Origin: Protopterus annectens
Lineage: Eukaryota > Chordata > Ceratodontiformes > Protopteridae
Direction: 5' to 3'
NCBI RefSeq assembly: GCF_019279795.1
Contig: NC_056725.1
Span: forward strand, 1,615,035,618 to 1,615,099,617
Length of the DNA stretch: 64,000 nt
Within the stretch, counting starts at the first letter, position 1. Each line of letters opens with the position of its first letter. Under the pieces are notes generated by a model. It did not search any database, had not been told where the DNA came from, and worked only from the letters and a program-made list of their open reading frames with translations. A program made the position numbers and the translations under genes. This document shows, piece by piece, positions 11,472-21,759 of the stretch.

Positions 11472-11690
11472 AGTACAGTTTTGTACCTACCATAAATGTA
11501 GATGTTCGAGTGCGCATACAGCTGCAGTCATTACAGATGGGTTATCCTGCCGTCAGGCGGGTCCTCGGTCGGCCGAATTCCAAAGTCTAGGTCCGGCGTC
11601 GGTTATCGTCGCTTCTTCCCTGACGTCAGTGCGGCAGGGATATAAAAGAGGCAGCTGACACCATTTTCTTCAGTTTTTCTTGCCCCAGAT
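11472..11690 (+). repeat. Left inverted terminal repeat of DIRS B with promoter elements
   Basis: It is nearly identical, inverted, to 16815-16995. It holds CCTGACGTCAGTGCG (CRE-like) at about 11618-11632, GATATAAAAGAGG about ten bases on, and CTTCAGTTTTTCTTGCC about 25 bases below that. As an inverted copy of the gag-side terminus it would drive plus-strand transcription into the element from the recombinase side, antisense to its genes. Confidence 0.8.
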
Positions 11691-11865
11691 GTCAGGTGCC
11701 CCCAGAAGGAAGGCAAAACATAAATTTATGCAAACATGCAAAATAGAATAATCAAAAAACAGTAGTTGCAAGCAAATACACCATAAAAGAATACCCCAAA
11801 TAGGTTGTATGATCAGGTGTTTGTCATAAGGCCTGTCCTAAGAGGGGACGGAGGGGGGGTAACCT

Positions 11866-11963
11866 AGACTGCAGCTGTATGAGCACTCGAACATCTACAT
11901 TTATGGTAGGTACAAAACTGTACTATGTTCATCGTGCATACAGCTGCAGTCATTACAGATGGG
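11866..11963. repeat. Internal complementary region (ICR) of DIRS B
   Basis: Bases 11866-11934 are the reverse complement of the element's left end. Bases 11935-11963 are the reverse complement of its right end, abutting exactly at ACTGTACT|ATGTTC. DIRS1-type elements use such a region to template the junction of a circular intermediate. The arrangement identifies the superfamily independently of protein similarity. Confidence 0.92.
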
Positions 11964-11989
11964 AAGAATCCCAAAGCTAAGTAGGGGTG

Positions 11990-13250
11990 GTAGGCACTAA
12001 GTGGAACTAGGAGGAGCGAGGATGCCCTGCAAGACTGCTGTGGCAAAACCCGCTCTAGATTTAGAGAACAGTGGAAGGTGATAGTGCTTGGAGAAAGTGT
12101 GCACTGAACTCCAGGTGGCTGCTTCCAAAATGTCCTTGGTAGGGACCCCCCTGAGGAAGGCTGCAGAGGTAGCTGTGGCCCTGGTGGAGTGGGATCTGAT
12201 GCATGCAGGCACAGTTTTTCCATGAAATGAGTAACAAAAGCGTATGCAGTGGACTATCCATTTTGAAATTGTCTATTTGGAAATAGCCTTTCCTTGAGCA
12301 CCTGTAGCATAGGACACAAAGAGTTGCTCGGATTTCCTGAATGGCTTTGTCCTGTCCAAATAGTAACGAAGTTGTCTGTGAATGTCCAAGGAATGCAGTA
12401 GTCTTTCCCCTTTGTTTTGTGGATTAGGTTAAAAGGTAGGTAAAGTGGATAGTCTGATTCAAAGCTACACTGGATACTACCTTTGGCATAAAGGTAGGGT
12501 TGGTTTGTAAGGAAACTCTGTCCTGATGGAAAATGATGAATGGTTGCACAGCCATGAGGGCCTGTAGCTCCGAAACCCTGCATGCTGAGGTGATAGCCAG
12601 AAGAAAGGCTGTTTTCCATGACAAGTATTGTAGTTCTGTTGAAGAAGCTGGCTCGAAGGGAGGAAGGGTCAGCTTTTCCAATACGAAGTTGAGGTCCCAA
12701 GCAGGGACTGGTGGTTTCCTTGGGGGTTTTATATTCTTTGCCCCTCTGAGGAACTGCCTTAAGAGAGGATGAGAGAATAAAAGAGGATCTGTGTTGTATT
12801 GTGCAAGAAATGGCTGAAGCGTGGATCTTGATGGAGGAGAAGAAAAGTCCACTGTTTAACATCTCAGCTAGGTACTGTAAAATTTGAGGTATATTTATTA
12901 CCCAATGATTCTAGCCCTTTTCTTGATTCCAGGCACAAAATCGTTTCCATTTGGCGGAGTAGGCTTTTCTAGAAGAAGGTCTTCTGGCCTCCAAGATGAC
13001 ATCCTGCACCTCCTTGGAGAGGAGAGTCTGTTGGGAAATCAAGGAATTCTCCATGCAGCTAGATTTAAGGTTTTGAGATGGCTGTGAAAGGTTTTGTAGT
13101 TGTGCTGGGACAACAGAAGAAGGACTAGAGGTAGGATCCATGGTGGGGAATGTGTCAGGCTCTTCAGGAGCGGATACCAGTGTTGTCTTGGCCAGTCTGG
13201 AGCAATGAGAATCATTTTCGGCCTCTCTGCTCTGGCTTTTAATAGAACTT
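11990..13250 (-). pseudogene. DIRS tyrosine recombinase (element B), frameshifted
   Basis: The phage-integrase-type recombinase would insert the DIRS circle. Visible blocks in order are the N-terminal core-binding part (VILEARRPSSRKAYSAKWKRF, about 12930-13000), HPLLRQFLRGAKN, WDLNFVLEKLTLPPFEP, then ITSACRVSELQAL holding the first catalytic Arg (about 12560-12600). Next come the HSTRATATS box with His and second Arg (about 12160-12190), and HTFSKHYHLP with the presumed nucleophile Tyr (about 12080-12110). All catalytic residues seem present, but the blocks lie in at least three frames. The overlap with the RT/RNase H frame upstream follows DIRS organisation. Confidence 0.85.
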
Positions 13251-13361
13251 TGGGCAGCAGAGGAAGAGGCGGGAAGGCATAGACTGTCAATGTTGTCCAA
13301 TTGAAAGGAAGTGCGTCCATTTTCCAGGCCTGTGGATGATAGGTCCTTGAACAAAATTTTT

Positions 13362-14983
13362 TCAACTGGTAATTTCTGTGGGTAGCAAAGAGATCTCTGT
13401 CTGGCTGTCCCATGCCTGAGTTATCTTTGTGAAAACTTGAGGATGCAACTTCCATTCGTGTGGATCTGTCATATTTCTGCTTAGGTTGTCTGCCAGTGTG
13501 TTTTCCTTCCCTGGCAGGAATTGTGCCTGTAGTTGAATTTGCAATTCCAGCGCTGTGTTCCATAGGGTCATGGCTTGCCTGCACAGGGAGTATGAATGAG
13601 TTCCCCCATTTGTTTATGTACCACATCACTGTGGTGTTGTCTGTCCTTATCAATAGCTGGCCTGGATGCAGTAGGTCTTTGAAGGTTATAACAGCATTTT
13701 GCACGGCTAGCATTTCCTTTTGGTTGATGTGTAGATGCTTCTCTTTTTCGGGACCATTTTCCCTGAATGCACTGATCTGTCATGTGTGCTCCCCAGGCGT
13801 AGTCTGATGCGTCTGTTGTGATGATTTGAATTGCTTGAGGTACACAGAAAGGGAGACCTGCGTTTCTTTGGCAAGCTTGAGCCCACCACAAAAATTCCTT
13901 TTGAAGGCATGGAATGAGTGGTATAATTGTTTCCAAGCTGTGGCTGTGTTGAGACCATAAATTTTTTAGGTACCACTGAAGTTTCCTCATATGCAGCTTT
14001 GCACGTGGGATTAGTAGGATGCAAGATGCCATGAATCCCAGAGCCTGCAGGACTTTCCTTGCAGTTAGCCTGGTGAAAGTTGCCATTTTGCTGAAGTATT
14101 GAGACAGTTGCCCTTGTTTGTCTGGCGTGAGGTAGGCCATCTGGGTGGTTGAATTCAAGCTGGCACCCAGGAAAATTATTTGTTGAGAGGGTATTAGTTT
14201 TGATTTCTTGTTGTTGACTGTGTATCCCAGGAAGTTCAACAGCTTTATTACAAACGCCAGGTGCTGCAGTAGTATGTCCTTGCTGTCTGCTTGGATCAGG
14301 CAGTCCAAATATGGGTAGATTTGTATTCCTTGTAGTCTGCAGAAGGCGATTACTGATGCCAGGCATTTCGTAAACACTCTGGGCGCAGTAGATAAGCCAA
14401 AGGGCAATGCAGAGAATTGGTAATGGGTTGAACCTGCAAGAAATCTGAGGCATCTTCTGTAATCTTGTCTGATAGGGACATGCAGGTATGCCTCCTTGAG
14501 GTCCAATGTTACCAGCCAAGACTCCTTGCCCAACATGGGAAGAAGCTGCTGTAATGTGAGCATCTTGAATTTTGGCACCTGTAGATATGTGTTTAGGATG
14601 GATAGGTCTAAGATAGGTCTCCAATCTTTGTCTTTCCTTGGTACCAGGAATAGTCTGGAATAAAACCCTTGACCTTGTTCTTTTGCAGGTACCTCTTGAA
14701 TCGCTTTCATGTCCATGAGAGCTGAAATTTGTGTTTGTGCCTCTGCCCTTTGATTTTGTGGCAGGTTTGGCATGCCTCTCATTTTTGGAAGGGTGTGAAA
14801 GTGGAACCTGTAGCCTCTGTCTATAATGTCCAGAATCCATTTGTCTTTTGTAACAATATACCAATTTTTTGAGAATAATGTCAGTTTTCTGCCCAAAGGT
14901 GCTGCCATTAAAGCTTTGCTTGGCAGGTGCAGGGGGAAGTCATTGTGTCTGTTTTCTAAAAGACTGTGATCTATCTTCTCCAC
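13362..14983 (-). pseudogene. DIRS RT-RNase H polyprotein (element B)
   Basis: The 471-codon frame starting at 14983 covers the RT: PILDLSILNTYL, VTLDLKEAYLHVPI (motif A), FSALPFGLSTAPRVF (motif B), and then YPYLDCLIQ (about 14300-14320), where other copies read YLDDCLI. One of the paired catalytic Asp codons of motif C is therefore deleted in frame. RNase H follows (TTDASDYAWGAH, about 13790-13830). A frame slip in an A-run near 13740-13750 moves the rest (MLAVQNAV, DNTTVMWYIN, LADNLSR) into other frames. The 5' end overlaps the end of gag by roughly 40 bases. Confidence 0.88.
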
Positions 14984-16683
14984 CTCTTGGGGTTGGTGCT
15001 TGCCAGTGTCTGGCTCTGAAAGATCCTTGAGGTTGCCCTCTACCCCTTGGACGCCTGTATCTGCCCCTTTGAGGTCTGTCCGTGGCTGGAAAGGACCAAT
15101 TTTTTGTAGGTCAGTTTCTGCTGAAACGTGGAGACTGTACCTGCAGGAAATCTTTCACTGTTTGCATTGATTTCGCTTTTTCCTCCATTTTCTTTAGCAC
15201 CTCCTCAGCTTTAACACCAAACAATACATCTTTTTGGAGGTGCATCTAATAATTTAGCTTTGACATGATCTGGTAAGGTTTGCTCTTTGAGCCAAGCATG
15301 CCTACATATAACAGACCCCGTAACAGCAGCTCTACATGAGGCCTCTAAAGCATCAAAACCACACTGCAAGGTATGTTTACCCACTTGCTCTGCACCATGC
15401 AACAAATCCTGCAACTCTTTTAAATCTGGTTGTTCTGGTTGTGTCATTTTGCTTTTCAGCTGAGATATCAAAAACTGTTGATACTTTAACATATGGAACT
15501 GACAGTTTAATGCCCTCATGGTTAAAGTGGCCGAGGTGTACACCTTTTTCCCCCACCTTTCTAAAGCTCTGGAATCTCTCTCTGAAGGTAATGGGTTTTT
15601 AGCAGTAGAGGCCTTAATTCCCTTGGGACCCTGTGAAATAGTTTCTGGGTCAGCAGTATGGCTTTTATAAAGGAACTGGTAAGAATCAGGAACCCGGTAA
15701 TACCTGTCTGGTTTAACATGAGCTGGAGGCAAGGAATCTGGATTAAGGCTGGCTTCTGTGTACACATCATCCAATATATCTAAAACAGGAGGGATAGCCA
15801 GAGGCCTATGCTGGGGGAGCAGAAGAAATTCCCTGAGCCTTTTCTTGGAATCTGAGTAATCTTGGCCTTCCCAGTGAAAGTGTTCCCTCAATGTAAGCAG
15901 GGTTTCCCCAAAAGAGTAGTCCTCAGGGGGGGAGACCGAGGGAATAGACTCCTCTGCATCAGAGTCTTCGAATGGAGAATAGGCATAATCCTGGTCCTCA
16001 GATTGTTCTGAGGTAATAGAAGCTTGATCTGAGGAAGGGTAGTCTTCCTCTAATCTGGGCCTTTTGGCAGAGGGGGGTTGAGAACCCCTGATAAGAGTAA
16101 TCAAATCCTCAGCCATTTTAAGCATCTGCATTTGAGAGGGGGTCTGAGGACCCTGTTTTTTGGTTTTCATGGCTGCTTTAGATTTAGTGAAGGCTTTAAT
16201 AGAAAAGGAGGAAGGCCTGAAGACACCTTGAGAAATGGCAGGCCTGTCTAAATTCTGAGTTTCCCCGCCAAGAGTGGCGTCGGTATCTGCAGTAGGAATG
16301 GGGAACCGAGGAGCCTGCGACCTCAGGTACTGTAGACACCGGTAATGTAGTGTCATCGGTACTCAGGGGCTGCGTAGGCGCCTCGCTGAGCACCGGAGAA
16401 CCGGTAGTCAGCCTTAGCGTGGTCTCGGTAGACGGTGCGGACCTCGGTCCTTATCTTTGCGTCTTTTGCTCAAAACTGGAGTCTGAGTATCCAACGACAT
16501 TTTGCCAAAATAGTGAAGGGCGAACTCCGCCCGGCGCTTAATAGTGCGCTTGTTGAATCTAGCACAAAAATGGCAGGCCCAGACGTCGTGGTCTGGGCCT
16601 AAGCAAGGTATACAGAAAGAATGGAAATCCTTATGCGGTATTTGCTTCCCACATGAAATGCAATTATTAACTTTGTCTGACAT
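14945..16683 (-). pseudogene. DIRS gag-like protein (element B)
   Basis: It starts at ATG 16683 with MSDKVNNCISCGKQIPH, followed by FCIPC, a GPDHD segment and CHFC: a conserved Cys/His array suggesting a zinc-binding N-terminus. After one frame break near 16360-16410 a 381-codon frame continues with an acidic EDSDAEESIPS segment, SPPEDYSFGET, a VKPDRYYRVP block, DPETISQGPKG, WGKKVYTSATL and HAWLKEQ. The end (VKAKLLDAP, then an RG-rich tail at about 14950-15130) is again shifted. The product is probably an RNA-binding structural protein; that role is inferred from its position. Confidence 0.8.
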
Positions 16684-16689
16684 CGGTCT

Positions 16690-16995
16690 GAGGCAAGAAA
16701 AGTTTCCCCAACGGGGTACTTAGCTTTCAAGAAGACTTCGGCTGAAATACTTTCGTAAATCTCGGAGCTGGCCGACCGGCACTTGCGAACTGCTTCTGCT
16801 TCGGGCACCGCGTGGCAAGAAAGACTGAAGAAAATGGCATCGGTTGCCTCTTTTATACCCCTGCTGCACTGACGTCAGGGAAGAAGCGACGACAACCGAC
16901 GCCGGACTTAGACTTTGGAATTCGGCCGACCGAGGACCCGCCTGACGGCAGGATAACCCATCTGTAATGACTGCAGCTGTTTGCACGATGAACAT
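16690..16995 (-). promoter_or_regulatory. Right terminal repeat and promoter of DIRS B
   Basis: In transcription order the minus strand shows CCTGACGTCAGTG (about 16863-16876), TATAAAAGAGG (about 16846-16856) and CTTCAGTCTTTCTTGCC (about 16811-16828), followed by about 130 bases of leader to the gag ATG at 16683. TATA to TCAGT spacing is about 28 bases, as for a standard RNA polymerase II core promoter with an initiator. Confidence 0.65.
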
Positions 16996-17339
16996 CTATC
17001 AGTGACTGTGGGATGGTTTAAGTATGTATGTATGTGCCCCTACTAACTCCAAGATGAATCTTATTCTGTACTATAGCTTTGTCACTGTAAACAAATTACT
17101 GGCTGGCCTCAGCAACTTAAATCATCATCTACAAACTACACTATTAACAGGAAAGCCTTTAACTCAGCACAGATTTTCTGACAAGGTCCTGTAATGCAAG
17201 GTCACAATTAAAGTACAATACAGTGAAAGATATAAATTAAATAAAAAGAAAAGTTCCATGAAAAAAGTGACCGAACATCAGCTTTATGCCAGTAATCAGG
17301 ATGACCGTTTCTAAAGGCAAAAGCAAAATTATTACTTAC
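16996..17339 (-). other. DDX47: DDX47 intron sequence, no further feature
   Basis: Single-copy AT-rich intron sequence between the right end of DIRS B and the donor site at 17334-17339 (GTAAGT on the minus strand). Nothing else is recognisable. Confidence 0.6.
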
Positions 17340-17469
17340 AATCCGTGCAAATCTCTGAGCTTCTGCCACTCGCTCCACCAGCATCATTACCTCTTCTTCT
17401 TGAGCAGGGAATGCTGGGAGCTTTTTCATAATCAAATGTTCAATACGTTGGAAAAGCTCAACATCATAC
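17340..17469 (-). CDS. DDX47: DDX47 penultimate exon
   Basis: A 130-bp minus-strand exon with acceptor GCTTTAAACAG before 17469 and donor GTAAGTAATA after 17340. It begins with one base completing a Gln codon and then reads YDVELFQRIEHLIMKKLP, AQEEEVMMLVERV and AEAQRFARI. This matches the region of vertebrate DDX47 just after the helicase core, including the diagnostic VERVAEAQRFAR stretch, which separates it from other DEAD-box paralogues. It lies after helicase domain 2 and leads into the charged tail. Splicing phase agrees with both neighbours. Confidence 0.95.
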
Positions 17470-17563
17470 CTGTTTAAAGCAAAACAAACTGCTCAATTTC
17501 CACTCCTCATTAAGTTACCACTTAAAAGAAAATTTAGATATTATAGCATGCTTTTGAACATAC

Positions 17564-17634
17564 TGTGTCACAAAGGTGATTGATTTTCCCGATCGACCTG
17601 CTCTGGCTGTTCTTCCCACTCTGTGGATGTAGTC
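17564..17634 (-). CDS. DDX47: DDX47 exon with helicase motif VI
   Basis: A 71-bp exon with acceptor TATCTAATTTCAG before 17634 and donor GTATGTTC after 17564. It encodes [20 protein letters not shown] then FVTQ (the Gln split over the intron). [11 protein letters not shown] is the universally conserved motif VI of superfamily 2 DEAD-box helicases, which binds ATP through its arginines. The 94-bp intron to the next exon contrasts with the 9.2-kb and more than 46-kb introns on either side. The preceding exon (motif V region) was not found to the right. Confidence 0.95.
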
Positions 17635-18009
17635 CTGAAATTAGATACATGTCATACACACAATTCAAGCATAGTAAATTTTAGCAATTGCCATTTCAAC
17701 CATATATGGATCACCTGAAGCACGATAATGCACAAAAAGAGCATCCACAACAAAACACGAAAGTGCTATCAGCATAAATCACTGTGCCTTGTAATCATGC
17801 CAATTGTAAGATGCAAAAAACTACATCTTTAGTACTTCACAGATGTTAAATAGGGTTGATTTAAGTTTACTAAGATTACTGCATAAAAAGAAAAGGGTTG
17901 TTACATCACAAGAAAGCAGTACCACATTATCACACACCCACATAAAAAAGTACAGCGTCACTACAGAAGTGTAATTGGACTTGCTGTCATAGTGACAAAG
18001 AATGTCACT
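17635..18009 (-). other. DDX47: Start of a very long DDX47 intron
   Basis: Single-copy AT-rich intron sequence following the acceptor site at 17635 and upstream in the gene. I see no gene or repeat until the SINE at 18010. Confidence 0.5.
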
Positions 18010-18345
18010 TACAACGCAGCTGTATATCTGTTAGCGTTGCCGCCTCACAGCAAGAGATTCTCTGGTTCAATCCTCGGCTGGGGTGCCTTCTGTGCGGAGT
18101 CTGCATGTCCTTCCCCTGTGGTTGCGTGGGTTTCCTCCGGGTGCTCCGGTTTCCTCCCACATCCCAAAGACATGCTGTAGGTGGATTGGACACTCTAAAT
18201 TGGCTCTAGGCATGAGTGCGTGCGTGTGTGCCTTCTGTGGAAGGTTTGGACTGGCAACTCGACACTGTAAAACTCCACTGCCAATCATGAGTGGACAGGT
18301 GATCCACTGTGGCGATCCATAACCAGGAAAAGCCAAAAGATGATG
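18010..18345 (+). mobile_element. tRNA-type SINE
   Basis: The head contains GTTAGCGTTGCCGCCTCACA and the B box GGTTCAATCC at about 18063. The body has GTGGGTTTCCTCCGGGTGCT, CCCACATCCCAAAGACATGC and a TGGATTGGACACTCTAAATTG segment. The 3' end reads CTGTGGCGATCCATAACCAG then GAAAAGCC. It is about 90 per cent alike by eye to the copy at 50082-50444. Repeats with this body are common in fish and other non-amniote genomes. No clear target duplication was found. Several chance ORFs on both strands cross it. Confidence 0.85.
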
Positions 18346-18539
18346 ACGGTGCAGTACCAATTACATACCATACTTCATTTCCCAATATCAAATCCCATGA
18401 AGCCAATCCATTGGTTTCACTACATGTGACTGTACAGTTCTCTTTCCTCTATGACATTAAGCAAGTTACAAAACCCACTGACCTTTACAGTGCAGTCATC
18501 CATAAAAGATGGGAAGATGACAGTGACCAGCTATCAAAG

Positions 18540-21020
18540 TGACATAGGTTCATAGGTAAGTACTAGGCAAGCTACTATTACGGGTCATTTTAAGACCTGC
18601 CAAATTCCCTTTTTGTGCTTGAAATAACCTACCCAATTTGGTTATAGCTTGGCCTTACCCATTCCCTACTGAGAATAACTGGGATCATACCATAAATAAT
18701 TTGAGGGGACCCATGTATGGGATAAAGCATTTGGGTTTTGCTTCTGTCCATTAGTAGCACAGGGGGCAGTCCTGAGGTATATTTTCTGCGTCGCATCCAT
18801 AGATCTAAGTTAAACTTGAATATGGACTTTGTTTTACGTGGATGTTGAGCCTTTTCCTGAGGAACGGTATCTTCTGCTAAATAAACTTGTCCCTCCAAAC
18901 CATTCTGTTGATGTTGCAGAAGAGATTTAGAGCCCTAGACAAAGTCACTTCTGGTGCTATCTGACTTGCTGATGTGCAGTAAACACATCAGTAATGGATT
19001 GAAGGATGCCTAGTATGTCAGACACAAGTCATCTCTAAGCAGTCTTTAGTATACCAGGTATAGTGACAGGCTTTGTGCCAATGTAGGACATGCTATTTGG
19101 GCCTTGTATCCTTTTAGCAAGGTATCTCTGTGGGCACTCCAGCTGCCACAGGATTCATGCCAAAGGGGGCATTATATTTAATGACTGGCCTAATGAGGGC
19201 TGAGTAAAGGGGAACAATGAAATTCCTAGATCTAGGCACAATCCCTTTGCTTATAAGCTGAGCAATATAGTAAAACTTGCTTACAATGGACAAATGCTGG
19301 TGAAAAGTTAGGTCACTGTCTGCATAAGTTCCCAAATCCTAAAGAACTGGTTGAACTCTTAGGGGCGTATTGTCAATGTGGTAGTTTCCTGGGGTACATG
19401 ACTTCCCAAAGGATACAATATTGCCATTTTTGGCAGTTTTAGTCCATAACTTTGATATCAGACATTTATTTGGGACAAACCTTCCTCACGATGGCTAAGT
19501 TATTTGGGGATTCAATGACTGCTCCTAGCTTGCAGTTTTCTGCAAACGTTGGCAGCCAGACCCCTTTGTAACTGGCTTTTACTTCACAAAAGTAGATGTC
19601 AAACAAGAGAGGTCCCGCAAAAAACCCAGGGGAATTCCACTGGTGAGAGGGCTCTCTGTGGAGGCAACTCCCCCTCTTTTGATTACCTCCATCCTGTGAA
19701 CCAGGTGGCAATCCACTGGGTGACATAGGGCTTTATTCCCAGTTTATTTAGCTTTCTTGCAGAGCGAGGAATGGTGTCAAAAGCTTTGTTCAGGTTAAAT
19801 GTGGTATACACCATTTTGCCTTTATCCATTGCTTTGGTGACTTTTCAAAAAAATCCACTACGCTTGACCAGCCCTTGAGGAGTCAAAGTATTTGGAGGTT
19901 CCCTACATCCTGACTGATTAGCTCCATAAGTCTTAACTGCTTTGCATTATGAGGGTGGTCAGACTTATGGGTCTATGGGTCTATAATTGTATGGGTCTGT
20001 GAAGGTCCTCCCTTATGCAAGTAAATGAGTAACTGTTCACAATTTGCTTGGTAAAAAACCTGCATGTTGGCTGAGATTGAACAGTGTTAGGGATGTGGCT
20101 AAAGCATGCTTCATACTATTTAACATCCAGTGATATTGTTAGGACTCATTGATGTAGTATTTTTAGCTTTTGATAGCACTTTTAACACTGTCTTCTGTTA
20201 CAGCTGAGGAAAGCCAGTTTCAAGTATATCTTGAGGGACAGTGAGAGAGGTAAAGTTAAATCTAAATGCATCATCCAGTAGGTTTGCTAGATCTTTATCC
20301 TCACTGTAGGTAACATCATTCAAAATCAGCTCGGTGCATTGCTGTATTTACAAACACAACTAAAAATGCCTTGTGATCATCTTAGGCTTGGGTACCTATT
20401 TTAGCTTCAAGCTTGATTTGACGGATTTTATTAAGCTCCTAGGAATTACTCTCTACTTTTGATCAAAATTATTTTCCTTTTAGTATAAAGCTTGTTGATA
20501 TATTATGGTTCCACAACGTTGTTGGTTTCTGCATCTATGCAGCTGTTTACATGCTGGTATAGTGTGGTGGTGTACCCTTCTGTGTATTCAGTGGAATTTT
20601 CTGGGTGGCAGGGATTTGAAGTTTGCTAATGTACCACTTAATAGTAGATAGTTTGTCTTAAAGAAATTTCTAAAGATACCTTGGGGTGGAAGGGATCTCT
20701 GGTTTCAGCTTTACTTAGAAGAAAACTGCTTCACCATCAGACCTAACAAGTGACTAATATATGCAAGGGATGGTGTAAGATGCTCCCACATTAGTAAGGA
20801 CAAAATCCAAGATGTTACTCCAACAGTGGGTACTCTAATTATTCCAAGGCATTCACACTGAAAAAAGTCCAGGAATATCTATGCTTGTGCAATACTGGTG
20901 GTGTAGGTTTCCCAGTCTATAGTTGGATAGTTCAATAGTTTAAATCACCTAGGAAAATGGTATTGGGTTCAATACTAAGTGATTCTAGTTCCTTCAGACA
21001 GGCATTGTGGCTTTCTTGTC
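18540..21020 (-). mobile_element. CR1-like non-LTR retrotransposon, 5'-truncated, minus strand
   Basis: Minus-strand remnants of one LINE ORF2. An endonuclease block SIEPNTIFLGDFN is at about 20945-20985. An RT stretch has FDIYFCEVKASYKGVW then FAENCKLGAVIESPN (about 19480-19620), where the catalytic FADD has become FAEN. A C-terminal block has HQHLSIVSKFYYIAQLI and VPLYSALIRPVIKYNAPFG (about 19160-19310). The 3' end at about 18540-18600 carries TACCTATGAACCTATG, shared with the plus-strand LINE ending at 31013. Numerous stops and frameshifts are present. Between about 19740 and 20900 the sequence is too decayed to place every RT motif. Confidence 0.75.
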
Positions 21021-21759
21021 TTACTAGAAAGGCTCACCCAGAGTCTGCTACACTTTGCTGTGAGGGAAAGGTTAGTTTGCTTTTTATTTGTTGTATTTCT
21101 TTACTGCCTTTTTCTATTTTGAATACTGTGATTGGTTTTCTTTACCTTGTGTTTTACTTGTATTCTGCTTTAAACTGCATATTAAAACTTGAAAAGAGAC
21201 CACACCTCTGTCTCTTGCGAGTCGGGCAGAATTTTTTTCCCCACCCTGTCACCCGGTTACTGTTGTGTTATTAAACACCACTGTCCTTTAGTTGCCTGCC
21301 CCTTATGTTAATTTGACCATATATCTCATTTCCTCTCTGCTTTTACTGGCTTGTGTGAGTAAGCGCAAAATTATCATTTTGTGAAATCACTCCCCTTCAA
21401 CTATTTAAATTTATTGACCGTCCTACTGTATTCCATAGTACCAGAATACAAAAGTGACCACCCCTTTTATCTATCTTGCTGTATTAAAAATAGTGACTCT
21501 CCACTAAAACTTAAACTTAAGTAACCTACTTTCACATCTAACTCCTCTAGTGCACACTGCAGTGTTTAGGATAAACCATTTTTTTTCATCTTACCTTTAA
21601 GCATCCCTGTGGCTAGCACTTGCTCTAAAACCTGCTGGAAAGCACTAGGAAGCCATAAACTGATACAAGCACTCAACTCTCCTTGTTAATAAGGAGAAAT
21701 TAATCATAGGCACTAAACAACCTATAATTGCAAAGTACCTTGCTAAGGTAAGGGAAAAC
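21021..21759. other. Unassigned sequence between two LINE copies
   Basis: About 740 bases between the 5' break of the minus-strand LINE and the start of recognisable ORF1 sequence of the plus-strand LINE. An ORF at 20957-21274 partly antisense to the LINE endonuclease has no recognisable similarity. It may include the 5' UTR of the plus-strand LINE, but I see no direct evidence. Confidence 0.3.

Larger units (their letters stand above)
11472..16995 (-). mobile_element. DIRS retrotransposon B in the DDX47 intron
   Basis: A 5.5-kb element with inverted terminal repeats (11472-11690 and 16815-16995). The internal complementary region is at 11866-11963. Minus-strand coding order is gag (16683 to about 14945), RT/RNase H (14983 to about 13362), a Dam-like stretch, then tyrosine recombinase (about 13100 to 11990). 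The left end AGTACAGTTTTG and right end GATGAACAT match the other copies. The flanks are GGGTGAA on the left and CTATCAG on the right, with no target duplication, as expected for recombinase-mediated insertion. Frameshifts occur in every ORF and the RT active site has lost an Asp codon, so the copy cannot move by itself. Confidence 0.93.

Noticed and set aside
13707-14864. 385-codon ORF overlapping the DIRS B RT
   Set aside because: It is a shadow frame of the RT; it lacks any conserved block, while the parallel frame shows all RT motifs.
17340-17634. Another DEAD-box helicase instead of DDX47
   Set aside because: Motif VI alone is not specific, but the VERVAEAQRFAR stretch and the GVRKMVAGGKM tail fit DDX47 and not other family members I know.
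18063-18090. Functional tRNA gene in the SINE heads (also 6700 and 50138)
   Set aside because: Only box-like sequences remain; a full cloverleaf with acceptor stem cannot be formed, and the units continue into SINE bodies.
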